A DNA stretch of 64,000 bases, taken from Sphingomonadales bacterium. GTDB lineage: Bacteria > Pseudomonadota > Alphaproteobacteria > Sphingomonadales > Govanellaceae. Shown piece by piece: positions 27,765 to 36,607 of this stretch (its first letter is position 1; every line of letters begins with the position of its first letter). The stretch spans positions 19,749-83,748 of the forward strand of contig JACFMS010000004.1 in the NCBI GenBank assembly GCA_019455285.1, in the 5' to 3' direction. The position numbers and the translations under genes were made by a program. A model generated the notes under the pieces. That model was not told where the DNA came from and did not search any database. It worked only from the letters and a program-made list of their open reading frames with translations.

Positions 27765-28739
27765 ATGAGGGCCATGGTCTGCCGCCATTTGGGCGCGCCC
27801 GACGCGCTGCGGCTGGAGGAGGTGGAGAGCCGCCCCTTGAACCCCGGCGAGGTGCGGGTGTGGGTCAAGGCCACGGGCGTCAACTTCGCCGATAGTCTGA
27901 TGATCAGCGGCGCCTACCAGGTCAAGCCGCCGCTGCCCCTGATCCCCGGCTTGGAGGCCGCCGGGGTGGTCAGCGAGGTAGCCCCAGGGGTCAAAACCCT
28001 GGCCGTCGGCGACCGGGTGGTGGGTTTGACCTCCTGGGGCGGCTATGCCGAGGAGGTGGTATGGACAGAAGAGCGATTCCTGAAGATCCCCGAGACCATG
28101 GATTTTACCACCGCCGCCGCCTTCAGCCTGACCTACGGCACCAGCCATATCGGGCTTATCCGGCGGGCGCGGCTGAAGGCCGGTGAGACGCTGGTGGTGC
28201 ATGGCGCGGGCGGCGCGGTGGGCTTGGCGGCGGTGGAGGTCGGCAAGAAATTAGGGGCCACCGTCATCGCCTCGGCGGGCAGCGCCGCCAAGCTGGTGCT
28301 GGCGCGCGATCATGGCGCGTCGCATCTGATCAATTACGCCGAGGAAGACTTAAAGCAACGCCTCTTGGAGGTCACCAATGGCCGGGGCGCCGATGTGATC
28401 TTCGATCCAGTGGGCGGGGCGGCGTTCCAGGCGTCCTTGAAGGTCATCGCCTTTGAAGGCCGGCTCATCGTCGTCGGCTTTGCCAGCGGCGAGGCGCCGC
28501 GCATTCCCGCCAATCATCTCCTGGTCAAGAATGTCGATATCATCGGTCTGTTTTGGGGCGGCTATAAACGGCACGATCTAAAGGACCTGCGCGCCTCGCT
28601 CGAGGAAATCATGACGTGGTGGCGGGCAGGGGAGGTCAAGCCCTATATCGGCCGCACCTTCCCCCTGGCTGAGGCGGCGTCGGCGCTCGATTATGTAGTA
28701 TCCCGGCGGTCGGCGGGGAAAGTGGTGCTGAAAGTTTAG
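27765..28739 (+). CDS. NADPH:quinone oxidoreductase, MDR family
   Basis: A 324-residue zinc-free medium-chain dehydrogenase. It has a GroES-like N-terminal domain (ATGVNFADSLMISG) and a Rossmann NADPH site GAGGAVGLAAVEVG (about 150). It reduces quinones or enones in the cytosol. The start ATG at 27765 has AAAAGGAGAG upstream; the open frame from 27681 has no ribosome site. It is divergent from typA with about 140 bp between the starts. The true substrate is unknown. Confidence 0.9.
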   Translation: MRAMVCRHLGAPDALRLEEVESRPLNPGEVRVWVKATGVNFADSLMISGAYQVKPPLPLIPGLEAAGVVSEVAPGVKTLAVGDRVVGLTSWGGYAEEVVWTEERFLKIPETMDFTTAAAFSLTYGTSHIGLIRRARLKAGETLVVHGAGGAVGLAAVEVGKKLGATVIASAGSAAKLVLARDHGASHLINYAEEDLKQRLLEVTNGRGADVIFDPVGGAAFQASLKVIAFEGRLIVVGFASGEAPRIPANHLLVKNVDIIGLFWGGYKRHDLKDLRASLEEIMTWWRAGEVKPYIGRTFPLAEAASALDYVVSRRSAGKVVLKV

Positions 28740-28772
28740 AGTGTTTAGAGGTCGCCACTAAAAAAATATAAT

Positions 28773-28843
28773 CGTCATTCCCGCGTAAGCGGGAATCCAT
28801 AGTGAAATCAAAGGGCTGGATCCCCGCTTTCGCGGGGATGACA
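28773..28843. repeat. REP-like palindromic repeat
   Basis: Two short hairpins in tandem, ATTCCCGC gtaa GCGGGAAT and ATCCCCGC tttc GCGGGGAT, bounded by GTC and GAC. This is the widespread CGTCATTCCCGCG-type interspersed element. It lies after the quinone reductase and before a convergent membrane-protein gene, where it can act as an mRNA end. Confidence 0.8.
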
Positions 28844-28885
28844 ATGAAAAACATGGAGTTTTACGGTTCGATTTGAACTCATAAC

Positions 28886-29716
28886 CTACCGTGTGAAAAA
28901 GGCGGCCAGCACCGCCAGGATGGCCGGTATCGCAGCGCCCACGTTCAAGGTCAACATGGTGGGCGGGCGGCGCATCACCAGGGCCGCGATGCGCTCGGCA
29001 AAGAGGATCGACACCACCAGCATCAACCCGAGATCGGCGCCATCGCGCAGGGCGATCAAGGCGGTAGCCAGGGCGATCAAGACGGTGCCCGCCGACAGGA
29101 TGGCGGCATGACCGATGGGATAGCGCGTCACCGGCACGTTCCATAGCAGATAGCCGGCGACCGAGGCCGCAAGCACGGCGGCCAGTTCCGCCACCCGGCC
29201 AAGGTCATAGACATAGGCCATGCCGCCCAAGGCGATGCCGCACCACAGCAGCAACAGCGGCGCGTGCTGGCCATGGTCCTGTTCCTGATCGAGACGCACG
29301 AACAGAAGGACTGCGCCGATGATCAAGCCAGCCAGCCGAATGAGCGCCTGCCCGGATATGAGATATGAAAGCTCGGGCGCAATGAACCACAACAGAGTCA
29401 GCACCGGCCAGCCGATCAGCAGGAGCATGGCGAAGGGCAGCGCCAATTGAAAGCGGTCGGTGGCGATGCCGACAGCAGTGCCCGCAATGACCAGCCAGGC
29501 AGCCTTGCCGGCGATGTCATCCGCTGGCCATCCCGGCAAGCCGAAAATCGCCAGAATACCCGCAAGGATACCGATGCCGATGCCGGCGTTGGATAGAACG
29601 GCGCCTTTGCCTTCGCCGAGCATGACGCGTATGACGGCGATGGCGAAGATGCTGGCGGCGAAGGGAAGTAGCAGCGAGCGGAATAGCGGGTCGTTCAGCG
29701 AAAAAGGAATGGACAT
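28886..29716 (-). CDS. Hypothetical polytopic membrane protein
   Basis: A 276-residue protein made almost wholly of hydrophobic segments, about eight to nine helices. The most polar loop is RLDQEQDHGQHAP near the middle. No transporter signature is recognised. The ATG at 29716 is preceded by GGGAGGACTAAAG, a good ribosome site, which decides against the GTG at 29734. It is divergent from an MFS transporter with about 50 bp between the starts, so they may be co-regulated. Confidence 0.6.
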   Translation of the reverse strand: MSIPFSLNDPLFRSLLLPFAASIFAIAVIRVMLGEGKGAVLSNAGIGIGILAGILAIFGLPGWPADDIAGKAAWLVIAGTAVGIATDRFQLALPFAMLLLIGWPVLTLLWFIAPELSYLISGQALIRLAGLIIGAVLLFVRLDQEQDHGQHAPLLLLWCGIALGGMAYVYDLGRVAELAAVLAASVAGYLLWNVPVTRYPIGHAAILSAGTVLIALATALIALRDGADLGLMLVVSILFAERIAALVMRRPPTMLTLNVGAAIPAILAVLAAFFTR

Positions 29717-29765
29717 TCCCTTTAGTCCTCCCACATCATCTCGACCTTCTTAGCCAACTACGCTC

Positions 29766-31022
29766 GTGAAAAGATTGCCGATGGAGTCGAGTTCCCTTAC
29801 TTCTGCCACGACGATACGGCTTGTGGCAACTCTGAGCATTGCCTACATGCTCAGTCAGTTCCTGCGCGCCTCGGTGGCGGTGATTGCGCCCGAGCTGCGC
29901 GATACCTTGTCCCTGTCGCCTGATGAGCTCGCCCTGATCAGTGGTATTTTCTTTACCGTTTTCGCTCTGGCGCAGATCCCGCTCGGTATCGCGCTTGATC
30001 GGGTCGGGCCGCGCCAGGTGCTGATCGTCTTGTCGCTGTTTACGGTGGCCGGCTGCCTGTTGTTCGCCACCGCTCATACGCCCGCCCAGTTGATCTTTGG
30101 CCGGGCCGTCATGGGGCTTGGCTGTTCCGGCATGCTGATGGGGCCTTACGTGATTTACGCCCGTCGCTTCCCGGCCAGCCGCTTTGCCGAAGTCGCCTCG
30201 ATCCAGCTCGGAGTGGGAACCATGGGCGGCTTGCTGGCTACCGCGCCGATGGCGGCGATGAGCGAAGTCGTGGGCTGGCGGGCGGTGTTTTACGTTGCGG
30301 CCGTATTGGCGTTGGGGTTCGCCGTCGCCACCGCCGCCGTCACCCGAGACGAAAAACTGCCGATACGGCCCTCGCACCGCGCCATCGATGACCTGCGCGG
30401 GGTGATCGAGGTGCTGCGACTGCCCGGGATCGTCGCCATGCTGCCGCTGATGTTCATTTCCTATGCCAGCGTCGCCGCCCTGTTGACGCTGTGGGCGGGA
30501 CCCTATCTGACTGATGTCTATGGCCTAGAGCCAGAGCCACGGGGCAGCATCATGCTGGCGTTCGCGCTGGCCAACATCGTCGGCTATTTCGCCTGCGGCG
30601 CCGTCGACCGCTGGGTCAATTCGCGCCGGCTTCTGGTCAGCGTCGCCGTGGTGTCAAACGGGGTTCTTTTGCTGGCGCTGGGCCTATTGCCGCCGCTGCC
30701 GCTGGGCGTCCTGACGGCGGCGCTGGCGGTGATCGGCTTTTTCGGCGGCAGCAATGTGGCCCTGTTTTCCCATCAGCGAGCGCTGTTGCCGGAACACCTG
30801 TTGGGACGCGGCGTAACCATCGCCAATACCGCCAATATGCTGGGGGTGGCGGCGGTGCAGAGCCTGCTGGCCATCATCGGCCGCCAGCTTGCCGGCGAGT
30901 CGGGGCTCAATGCGTCCGCCTACGGCGCCATGTTCATCACCTTGGGCGGCCTCCTGTTGGCGGCGGCGGCGGTCTACTTGCGGGTGCCCGACTATCGCCC
31001 GAGAGGCACAGGGGAGAGCTAA
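29766..31022 (+). CDS. Major facilitator superfamily transporter
   Basis: A 418-residue MFS carrier with 12 predicted helices. The loop 2-3 motif is GIALDRVGPRQVLI and helix 4 has GRAVMGLGCSGMLMGP, as in the anion:cation or sugar-phosphate-like groups. It is probably an inner-membrane proton-coupled transporter; the substrate cannot be called. The start is GTG at 29766 or ATG at 29781. A candidate small RNA and its terminator follow downstream. Confidence 0.85.
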   Translation: MKRLPMESSSLTSATTIRLVATLSIAYMLSQFLRASVAVIAPELRDTLSLSPDELALISGIFFTVFALAQIPLGIALDRVGPRQVLIVLSLFTVAGCLLFATAHTPAQLIFGRAVMGLGCSGMLMGPYVIYARRFPASRFAEVASIQLGVGTMGGLLATAPMAAMSEVVGWRAVFYVAAVLALGFAVATAAVTRDEKLPIRPSHRAIDDLRGVIEVLRLPGIVAMLPLMFISYASVAALLTLWAGPYLTDVYGLEPEPRGSIMLAFALANIVGYFACGAVDRWVNSRRLLVSVAVVSNGVLLLALGLLPPLPLGVLTAALAVIGFFGGSNVALFSHQRALLPEHLLGRGVTIANTANMLGVAAVQSLLAIIGRQLAGESGLNASAYGAMFITLGGLLLAAAAVYLRVPDYRPRGTGES

Positions 31023-31120
31023 CAGGCTTATATCAAAGCATAAAATTATATGTTGTAAATTTGCAACAATGTTGCCAATATGATACACCTAAGTTATTGA
31101 AAATAAATGAAATTTAGCTA

Positions 31121-31148
31121 TTGATTTTCCCCCGCAAAATTCTACATA
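31121..31148 (+). promoter_or_regulatory. Sigma-70-like promoter of candidate small RNA
   Basis: TTGATT at 31121-31126 and TACATA at 31143-31148, 16 bases apart, in an AT-rich stretch. Transcription would begin near 31156, giving an RNA of about 95 nt that ends at the terminator downstream. Confidence 0.45.
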
Positions 31149-31155
31149 TAGACCT

Positions 31156-31251
31156 AGTGTTGGGCTCTGATGAAGGGCGCGATGCTATGCCCTCCGTGGG
31201 CGTTTCCTCCCTAAACTTGGGCCACTTGACATTGTCTCGTGGCCTTTTTTT
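31156..31251 (+). ncRNA. Candidate small RNA with CCTCC motifs
   Basis: Between a promoter-like sequence and an intrinsic terminator lies about 95 nt with no open frame of note. It contains a hairpin AGGGC/GCCCT, then CCCTCC (31190-31195) and TTTCCTCCC (31203-31211), which are complementary to ribosome-binding sites. GTGG (31196-31199) could pair with CCAC (31222-31225) and compete with the terminator stem. I do not assign it to a named RNA family. Confidence 0.45.
31220..31251 (+). terminator. Rho-independent terminator
   Basis: A 6-bp stem GGCCAC/GTGGCC with a 13-base loop is followed by seven T (31245-31251). It lies only 10 bp before the 3' end of the convergent N-formylglutamate amidohydrolase gene. 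Confidence 0.8.
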
Positions 31252-31261
31252 ATGGCGTTTT

Positions 31262-32170
31262 TTATTCCGCCGATAACCGCATCGGCGTGTCCTCGCCGGC
31301 GGCATGGGGGCGCATCGGGCGCAGGCTGGCGGCCGGGATGTTGTGCAGGGCGTGCAGCACCTGGTGCAGATGTTGGATCAACGTCGGCGCGTGGGGGGTG
31401 AGGGAGAAGCGGCGTTCGTCAAGATAAAGCCGGCGGTTGATTTCGATCTGTAGGGCATGTTGGCCGCGCGCCGGGTGGCCGTAATGCTCGGTATTGAAGC
31501 CGCCGGCATAGGGCACATTGCGGACCACCGTATAGCCCAGATTTTCAAACGCCGCTGTTGCGGTTTGCACCAAGGCGGGAGCGCAGCTGGCGCCGTAACG
31601 ATCGCCGAGCACGATATCCGGTTCCGACCGGCGCGCCCGATTGCCGCCTCCCGGCATGGAATGGCAGTCGATGAGCACCGCGTAGCCGTACTCGCGCAGG
31701 GCGGCGGCGATCAGTCTGGTCAGGGCGGCATGGACCGGACGGTAGATGGCGTCGATCCGCCGGGCCACGGCATCGGATGTCAATGGGCGGTGGTAAATCG
31801 GCCGGCTGCCGCTGGTAACCGCCGGAATGACGCCGAGACCTGCCGCCACCCGCTCGGAGCCGGTGTTGGCCTCCGCCGGCAACGGCGGCTCGACGATCTT
31901 GGGGTCGAGCTCCAGGGCATCGCGATTGGTATCGAGGTAGACCCGGGCATAAGCATTGACCAGCATCGGCGCGCCCAGGGCCGGCACACCGGCAAACAGG
32001 TGATCCACCAGGCAATCTTCCGCTGTTCGCAGATCATCGAGGCCCAAGCAGCTTTCCTGCAGGAGGTCCGGCGGGTAATAACGGCCGCTGTGGGGGATGT
32101 TATAGACAAACGGCAAGGTCCGGCGTTGCGGCTCGATGATCCCATATGGCGGCGGCGCGGCTTGGTCCAT
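31262..32170 (-). CDS. N-formylglutamate amidohydrolase family protein
   Basis: A 302-residue FGase-fold hydrolase with NIPHSGRYYP near the N-terminus, ARVYLDTNRD, the metal/catalytic IDCHSMPGG and INRRLYLDE. Members release formate from N-formyl amino acids or act as amidases. The start ATG at 32170 gives MDQAAPPPYG; the longer frame to 32212 lacks a better site. It is divergent from cpdR, an arrangement I associate with alphaproteobacteria. A role in histidine breakdown is not supported by neighbours (no hut genes). Confidence 0.85.
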   Translation of the reverse strand: MDQAAPPPYGIIEPQRRTLPFVYNIPHSGRYYPPDLLQESCLGLDDLRTAEDCLVDHLFAGVPALGAPMLVNAYARVYLDTNRDALELDPKIVEPPLPAEANTGSERVAAGLGVIPAVTSGSRPIYHRPLTSDAVARRIDAIYRPVHAALTRLIAAALREYGYAVLIDCHSMPGGGNRARRSEPDIVLGDRYGASCAPALVQTATAAFENLGYTVVRNVPYAGGFNTEHYGHPARGQHALQIEINRRLYLDERRFSLTPHAPTLIQHLHQVLHALHNIPAASLRPMRPHAAGEDTPMRLSAE

Positions 32171-32366
32171 AATCTCCACTATAGGCACACCCGGCGGAGG
32201 TGTTAAGACCATTGGAGGGTAGACTTTGCCATGCTAGCCTGCGCCAGCAGCGGGGGTTCATCGGAAATTTACGTTTTGCGCTGATCATCGCCCGGTACAT
32301 CGAGGGTAGGCGGAGCCGTGCCTGAACGAGCGGCCGGCGGGTATGAACAGGGATACGTTGGGCTAC

Positions 32367-32726
32367 ATGCCGAAAATATTGCTGGCGGAGGATGACGACT
32401 CCATGCGGGCGTTTCTGGCGCGGGCGCTGGAGCGTGCCGGCTATGAGGTCACCTCAGTCGATCGTGGCACCATGGCCTTGCCGTTGGTGGCCACCGGCGA
32501 CTTCGATCTGCTCTTAACCGACATCGTGATGCCGGAGATGGATGGCATCGAGCTTGCCCGTCGCGCCGGCGTGATCGCCCCCCAAATGCGGGTGATGTTC
32601 ATCACCGGATTTGCCGCCGTCGCCCTGGATGCCTCCGGCGATCGCCCGGCCAACGCCAAGGTGCTCTCAAAGCCCTTCCACTTGAAAGATCTGGTCAGCG
32701 AGATCGATCGCCTGTTCGCCGCTTAA
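32367..32726 (+). CDS. cpdR: Cell-cycle response regulator CpdR
   Basis: A 119-residue single-domain receiver that closely matches CpdR: ILLAEDDDSMRAFLARALE, phospho-acceptor D52 in LLLTDIVMPEMDGIELARR, MFITGFAAVAL and KVLSKPFHLKDLV. In Caulobacter, unphosphorylated CpdR brings ClpXP and substrates together at the pole to time proteolysis. The start MPKILLAEDD at 32367 is favoured over 32343 by family length. It is followed by tRNA-Val. Confidence 0.93.
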   Translation: MPKILLAEDDDSMRAFLARALERAGYEVTSVDRGTMALPLVATGDFDLLLTDIVMPEMDGIELARRAGVIAPQMRVMFITGFAAVALDASGDRPANAKVLSKPFHLKDLVSEIDRLFAA

Positions 32727-32822
32727 AGCTTGCGACGAAGGCTTGCGCTGTCTGCCGGATCGGCTATATATGCCCCCGAAGGTCAGATCGGACCTTGACC
32801 CTTCCAGGCCAAAAGGCCGCCC

Positions 32823-32897
32823 GGACGCGTAGCTCAGTGGGAGAGCACCACGTTGACATCGTGGGGGTCGCAAGTTCAATCCTTGCCGCGTCCACCA
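32823..32897 (+). tRNA. tRNA-Val(GAC)
   Basis: A 75-nt cloverleaf: acceptor GGACGCG with CGCGTCC, D-arm GCTC..GAGC, anticodon stem CCACG/CGTGG with loop TTGACAT (anticodon GAC), T-arm GCAAG TTCAATC CTTGC, and an encoded ACCA end. Confidence 0.96.
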
Positions 32898-32903
32898 TTG
32901 GTT

Positions 32904-34112
32904 TCAAATCACGTCGGCGTTTTTCAGTTTTTGCAGGGCGGCATCATCCAAGCCGAGAAGATCGGCATAGATTGCTTCATTGTCATGGCCCAACGCCGGG
33001 CCGGCGCGGTGGAATTGCGCGGGCGTGGCCGACAGCTTAGGCAGCGCCGCCGGCATCACCAGCGGCCCGGCTCGGAGATCGTCCACGCGCAGCAGGTTTT
33101 GCCGGGCGGCGTATTGCGGGTCGAAGAAAATATCGGCGATGCTGTTTAAGGGGCTGCACGGCACTTCCGCCTGATCGCATTGCTCCAGCGCGTCGCGCAG
33201 CGCCAGGCCGCCGACCCAATCGGCGACGATGCCGTTGACTTCCGCGAGCCGAGCACAACGCGCCTTGACGGTGGCGTAATGCGGCGATTGGGCCAGCTCC
33301 GGCCGGCCCATGGCGTCAGAGAGACGGGCGAACATGCGGTCGTTGGTGCAAGCGATGGCGACCCAATGGTCATCCTTGGTGCGGTAATGGCTGTGCGGAC
33401 AGACATTAACCGTATCGGCGCCCAGGCGTTCGCGCACGAAGCCGGTCTTGGCGTAAGCGCCGGCCAGTTCGTCCAGCAGCCGAAACATCGATTCATAAAG
33501 CGCCACGTCGACCACCTGGCCTTCGCCGGTGCGCTCGACAACCCGCAGCGCCATCATGACGCCGATAGCCCCCCACATGCCGGTGACGTAATCGGCCAGC
33601 GAGGTGGAGCCGGGGACCACCGGGATGCGCCCCGGCTCGCCCGACAGATAGGCCAGGCCGCTGAAGGCATGGGCAATGCGGGCAAAGCCGGGCTTCTTGG
33701 CGTAAGGTCCGGTTTGGCCGTAGGCGCTGACTCGCAACAGCACCAGCCGGGGATTGGCGCGGCGCAACTCCTCCCAGCCCAAGCCCCATTTCTCCAGGGT
33801 ACCGGGGCGGAAATTTTCCAGCACCACGTCCGACCGCTCCGCCAGCTTTAAGAATAAGTCAGCCCCCTGCCGCTGCCGCAGGTCCAGGGTGATTGATTTT
33901 TTGTTGCGCGCTTCGCTGAGCCAGACCAGGCTGTCGCCGCAGGCGGTTTCGGTGCCGAACTTGCGCAAGGGGTCGCCCCCTGTCGGCTGCTCCACCTTGA
34001 TCACCTCTGCGCCGAAATCCGCCAGAATGGTGCCGCAGAACGGCGCGGCAAGGAAGGTTGCCGCATCCAGCACCCGCACCCCCGCCAAAGCCTGTCCGGC
34101 AACATTGGTCAT
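32904..34112 (-). CDS. CaiB/BaiF (class III) CoA-transferase
   Basis: A 402-residue family III CoA-transferase. It has the N-terminal GVRVLDAATFLAAPFCG, the ADFGAEVIKVEQP nucleotide/CoA region, RNKKSITLDLR, and the SLADYVTGMWGAIGV segment around the catalytic Asp. It moves CoA between carboxylic acids in the cytosol, often in carnitine, bile-acid or aromatic-acid metabolism. It stands alone here, so the acyl group is unknown. Confidence 0.9.
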   Translation of the reverse strand: MTNVAGQALAGVRVLDAATFLAAPFCGTILADFGAEVIKVEQPTGGDPLRKFGTETACGDSLVWLSEARNKKSITLDLRQRQGADLFLKLAERSDVVLENFRPGTLEKWGLGWEELRRANPRLVLLRVSAYGQTGPYAKKPGFARIAHAFSGLAYLSGEPGRIPVVPGSTSLADYVTGMWGAIGVMMALRVVERTGEGQVVDVALYESMFRLLDELAGAYAKTGFVRERLGADTVNVCPHSHYRTKDDHWVAIACTNDRMFARLSDAMGRPELAQSPHYATVKARCARLAEVNGIVADWVGGLALRDALEQCDQAEVPCSPLNSIADIFFDPQYAARQNLLRVDDLRAGPLVMPAALPKLSATPAQFHRAGPALGHDNEAIYADLLGLDDAALQKLKNADVI

Positions 34113-34277
34113 GGTCTTCCCCCTTTACGCTTGCCGGGAAGAAGTACGCGCTCGGCCTGCTCGCTGCAAGATCCTGTGCAACGATGGTTTCTCAGTGGGC
34201 AAGAGCGGGAAAATCGCTTCGGGCGAGAGCGCGATGATTCCGGTCAAACGCTAGGTTGCGGCACACCGTCTCAACGC

Positions 34278-34586
34278 TTAATGTTCTTCGGACACCACTT
34301 CGAAGTGTTCGACCTTTTCCGGGAAGTCCAGGAGGAAGCCGTCATCTTCGGGGTAGTAGACGGCCTTATCCACGTCTGGCCCGGCGAAAGCGCGGATGGC
34401 GTCCAGGGAGGTCCAGCAGGTCATTAGCAGATATTCGGTGGTATCGCCCACGTCCCGGGTCATCAGCGTAATGCCGAGATTACCCGGCGTCGCCCGGTAG
34501 CCGGATAACCCTTTCTCCTTCAAGAACGCCAGATAAGCGGCCTTATCGGCTCTCTGAGTACGGCCACGCCAAAAGCGAACGATCAT
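34278..34586 (-). CDS. Small antibiotic-biosynthesis-monooxygenase-like protein
   Basis: A 102-residue protein with the dimeric alpha/beta-barrel (ABM/YgiN) pattern: MIVRFWRGRTQ at the start, a central GYRATPGNLGITLM strand-turn, LLMTCWTSLDAIRAFAG and a closing FEVVSEEH strand. Relatives include haem- or quinol-acting monooxygenases and many of unknown role. No partner gene is near. Confidence 0.6.
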   Translation of the reverse strand: MIVRFWRGRTQRADKAAYLAFLKEKGLSGYRATPGNLGITLMTRDVGDTTEYLLMTCWTSLDAIRAFAGPDVDKAVYYPEDDGFLLDFPEKVEHFEVVSEEH

Positions 34587-34673
34587 GTCGGCTATTCCTT
34601 ATAAGATTAGTAATATCGGCCGACTATAGTACGTGTTGCATTTAATATGAACCAGTCTTGTCAGGCCCGTTCC

Positions 34674-35186
34674 TTATATCTGGCACCATGGCAGGCGGCG
34701 GCCAGTCCAGCGGCGCGCCAAGCCTTCCGATACCAGGGTCTCGCCCAAGGACCAGCCGTTGCGGGTTACTATCCTTAATTTACGGCCGTAGCGGTCTTCA
34801 TCCCGCTCCACTGAAGCAAGGGTGAACGAACCCTCATTCAATAGTTCGCGCAGACGATGGGTTGCCTGATCGCCCAGGTCTGCTTCATAAGCACAGCGGG
34901 GTTCGTGGGTTTCAGGGGTGTCGATATCGGCGATGCGGATGCGAACGCCTTGGTAATAAAATGTATCGCCATCGATCACGCAATTATAGCGGTTGCCCAT
35001 GCCGCACATATTGAAAGTGATGCCGGATACGTCATTTTCTTGCGTACGGTCGCCCCAGGGAAATGTGTAGCTGAGGTAGCCCACGGCCATCGCCAGCATC
35101 AGCGTCAGCATCGATAGACGAGACAGTCTTGGCGGTCGAAAGCGCGGGGAGCGGACCTGAAAGGGATACCGACGCGGCGGCGCCAT
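34674..35186 (-). CDS. Thermonuclease (SNase-like) family protein with N-terminal anchor
   Basis: A 170-residue protein with a basic leader and one hydrophobic segment (about 25-42, LTLMLAMAVGYLSYTF) that could be a signal anchor. A staphylococcal-nuclease-like domain follows: VIDGDTFYYQGVRIRIADIDTPE, RDEDRYGRKLR and LGETLVSEGLARR. The catalytic acidic and Arg residues appear to be present. It is probably a periplasmic nuclease, as in alphaproteobacterial homologues. Confidence 0.82.
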   Translation of the reverse strand: MAPPRRYPFQVRSPRFRPPRLSRLSMLTLMLAMAVGYLSYTFPWGDRTQENDVSGITFNMCGMGNRYNCVIDGDTFYYQGVRIRIADIDTPETHEPRCAYEADLGDQATHRLRELLNEGSFTLASVERDEDRYGRKLRIVTRNGWSLGETLVSEGLARRWTGRRLPWCQI

Positions 35187-35248
35187 CCCGAACTTCTAAT
35201 AAAGCGCGCGCCTTTTGAACAGAAGTACAATGCCCACGAGCTTACAAT

Positions 35249-35272
35249 CCTATGACCTTAAGAAGTCATAGG
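35249..35272. repeat. Perfect hairpin / palindrome
   Basis: CCTATGAC and GTCATAGG flank CTTAAGAA. This is an isolated 8-bp-arm inverted repeat in the 130-bp gap between the PhnA-like gene and the nuclease gene. There is no T-tract, so an operator or an mRNA-end structure is as likely as a terminator. Confidence 0.45.
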
Positions 35273-35317
35273 CTATAGGGTCTAGGTTAATGGATGGTTA
35301 GCGCGGGACGGCGGCCT

Positions 35318-35533
35318 TTAAGCCTTTTTCAGGAATTCCGTCTTCAACACCAAGCCCTTGACCTGCTTGGTGTTGCCCTCGACTTCTGCCGGGTTGCCGG
35401 TGAGGCGGATATTCTTGACCACGGTTCCGCGTTTTAGAGTGGTAGAGGTTCCTTTGACCTTCAGATCCTTGATCAGGGACACCGAATCCCCGTCCTTTAG
35501 AATATTGCCGTTGCTGTCTTTGGTTGCGTCCAT
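35318..35533 (-). CDS. PhnA/YjdM-like protein, C-terminal domain only
   Basis: A 71-residue protein matching the C-terminal beta-domain of the PhnA/YjdM family: DSNGNILKDGDSVSLIKDLKVKG, RGTVVKNIRL and KGLVLKTEFLKK. The N-terminal zinc ribbon of the full family is absent, as in many short homologues. The family name comes from the phosphonate locus of E. coli, but a role in phosphonate use is not established. Function unknown. Confidence 0.72.
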   Translation of the reverse strand: MDATKDSNGNILKDGDSVSLIKDLKVKGTSTTLKRGTVVKNIRLTGNPAEVEGNTKQVKGLVLKTEFLKKA

Positions 35534-35677
35534 GATCGTAGCGCCTAGCTTCCTGAGAGGTTGAGTGTGCGGGCCTTGCGGTCCTGTATTGCTTTATAGC
35601 ATAGGGTTTTGGCTAGACTTTTTTTCATCAGACCGGCAACGTTAAGGCTAGTCACGCCGATGGTTAAGGATTTGAGC

Positions 35678-36607
35678 ATGAGTTTTGTTGCTGACTTAAA
35701 ACACCGTTTGACACTGCCCGTCATTGCCGCGCCGATGTTCATCGTCTCTGGCCCCCAAATGGTGATCGCGCAATGCCAAGCGGGGATCGTCGGCTCGTTT
35801 CCGTCCTTAAACGCCCGCCCGGCGGAGGAACTGGACCGCTGGTTGTCGGAGATCAGGGCGGCGGTGGGCGATGCGCCGTTTGCGGTCAACCTGATCGTCC
35901 ATTCCAGCAATGTGCGGCTGCAGACCGACCTGGAGCTGTGCGTCAAGCATCGGGTGCCGATCGTGATTACCAGCCTGCGGCCGCCGGGGGAGGTGGTCAA
36001 GGCGGTGCACGGCTACGGCGGCGTGGTGTTTCATGACATCATCAACATCCGTCACGCCAAGAAAGCGCTGGAAGAGGGAGTGGACGGCCTGATCGCGGTG
36101 TGCGCCGGCGCCGGCGGACACGCTGGCACGCTAAGCCCGTTCGCGCTGATATCGGAGCTTCGCGAGTTTCATCACGGCCCGCTGATCCTGGCCGGCGCTA
36201 TCGCCCACGGCGCGCATGTGCTGGCGGCGGAAGCCATGGGCGCGGATTTCGCCTACATGGGAACCCGCTTCATCGCCACCAAAGAAGCCAATGCGCCCGA
36301 TACTTATAAACAGATGATCGTGGATAGCATGGCGGAGGACATTGTTTATACGTCGCTGTTCACCGGCGTGCATGGCAACTATTTAAAGCCCAGCATCAAG
36401 AACGCCGGCCTTGATCCCGATAACCTGCCCAGCGCCGATAAGTCGAAGATGGATTTCGGCGGCGCTGCCGCGGCCAAGGTATGGAAGGATATCTGGGGCG
36501 CGGGGCAGGGCGTCGGCTCGGTGCATGACGTGCCAGCGCTCGCCGATTTGGTGCGGCGATTGAAGGTCGAATACGACGCGGCGAAGGCCAAGCTTTGCCA
36601 GGATTAG
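35678..36607 (+). CDS. Nitronate monooxygenase / 2-nitropropane dioxygenase family
   Basis: A 309-residue FMN TIM-barrel enzyme with LPVIAAPMFIVSG at the start, VCAGAGGHAGTLSPF at the phosphate/flavin site, LAGAIAHGAHVLAAEAMGADFAYMGTRF and FTGVHGNYLKPSI. Members oxidise nitroalkanes or act as enoyl reductases. The start at 35678 has AAGGATTTGAGC upstream; earlier in-frame starts at 35609 and 35660 are weaker. Its stop overlaps the end of the convergent LysR gene by 4 bp. Confidence 0.87.
   Translation: MSFVADLKHRLTLPVIAAPMFIVSGPQMVIAQCQAGIVGSFPSLNARPAEELDRWLSEIRAAVGDAPFAVNLIVHSSNVRLQTDLELCVKHRVPIVITSLRPPGEVVKAVHGYGGVVFHDIINIRHAKKALEEGVDGLIAVCAGAGGHAGTLSPFALISELREFHHGPLILAGAIAHGAHVLAAEAMGADFAYMGTRFIATKEANAPDTYKQMIVDSMAEDIVYTSLFTGVHGNYLKPSIKNAGLDPDNLPSADKSKMDFGGAAAAKVWKDIWGAGQGVGSVHDVPALADLVRRLKVEYDAAKAKLCQD

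Noticed and set aside
27624-28202. 193-residue N-terminal extension of TypA
   Set aside because: It would lie antisense to the quinone reductase gene, and the protein from 27623 has the family's normal N-terminus.
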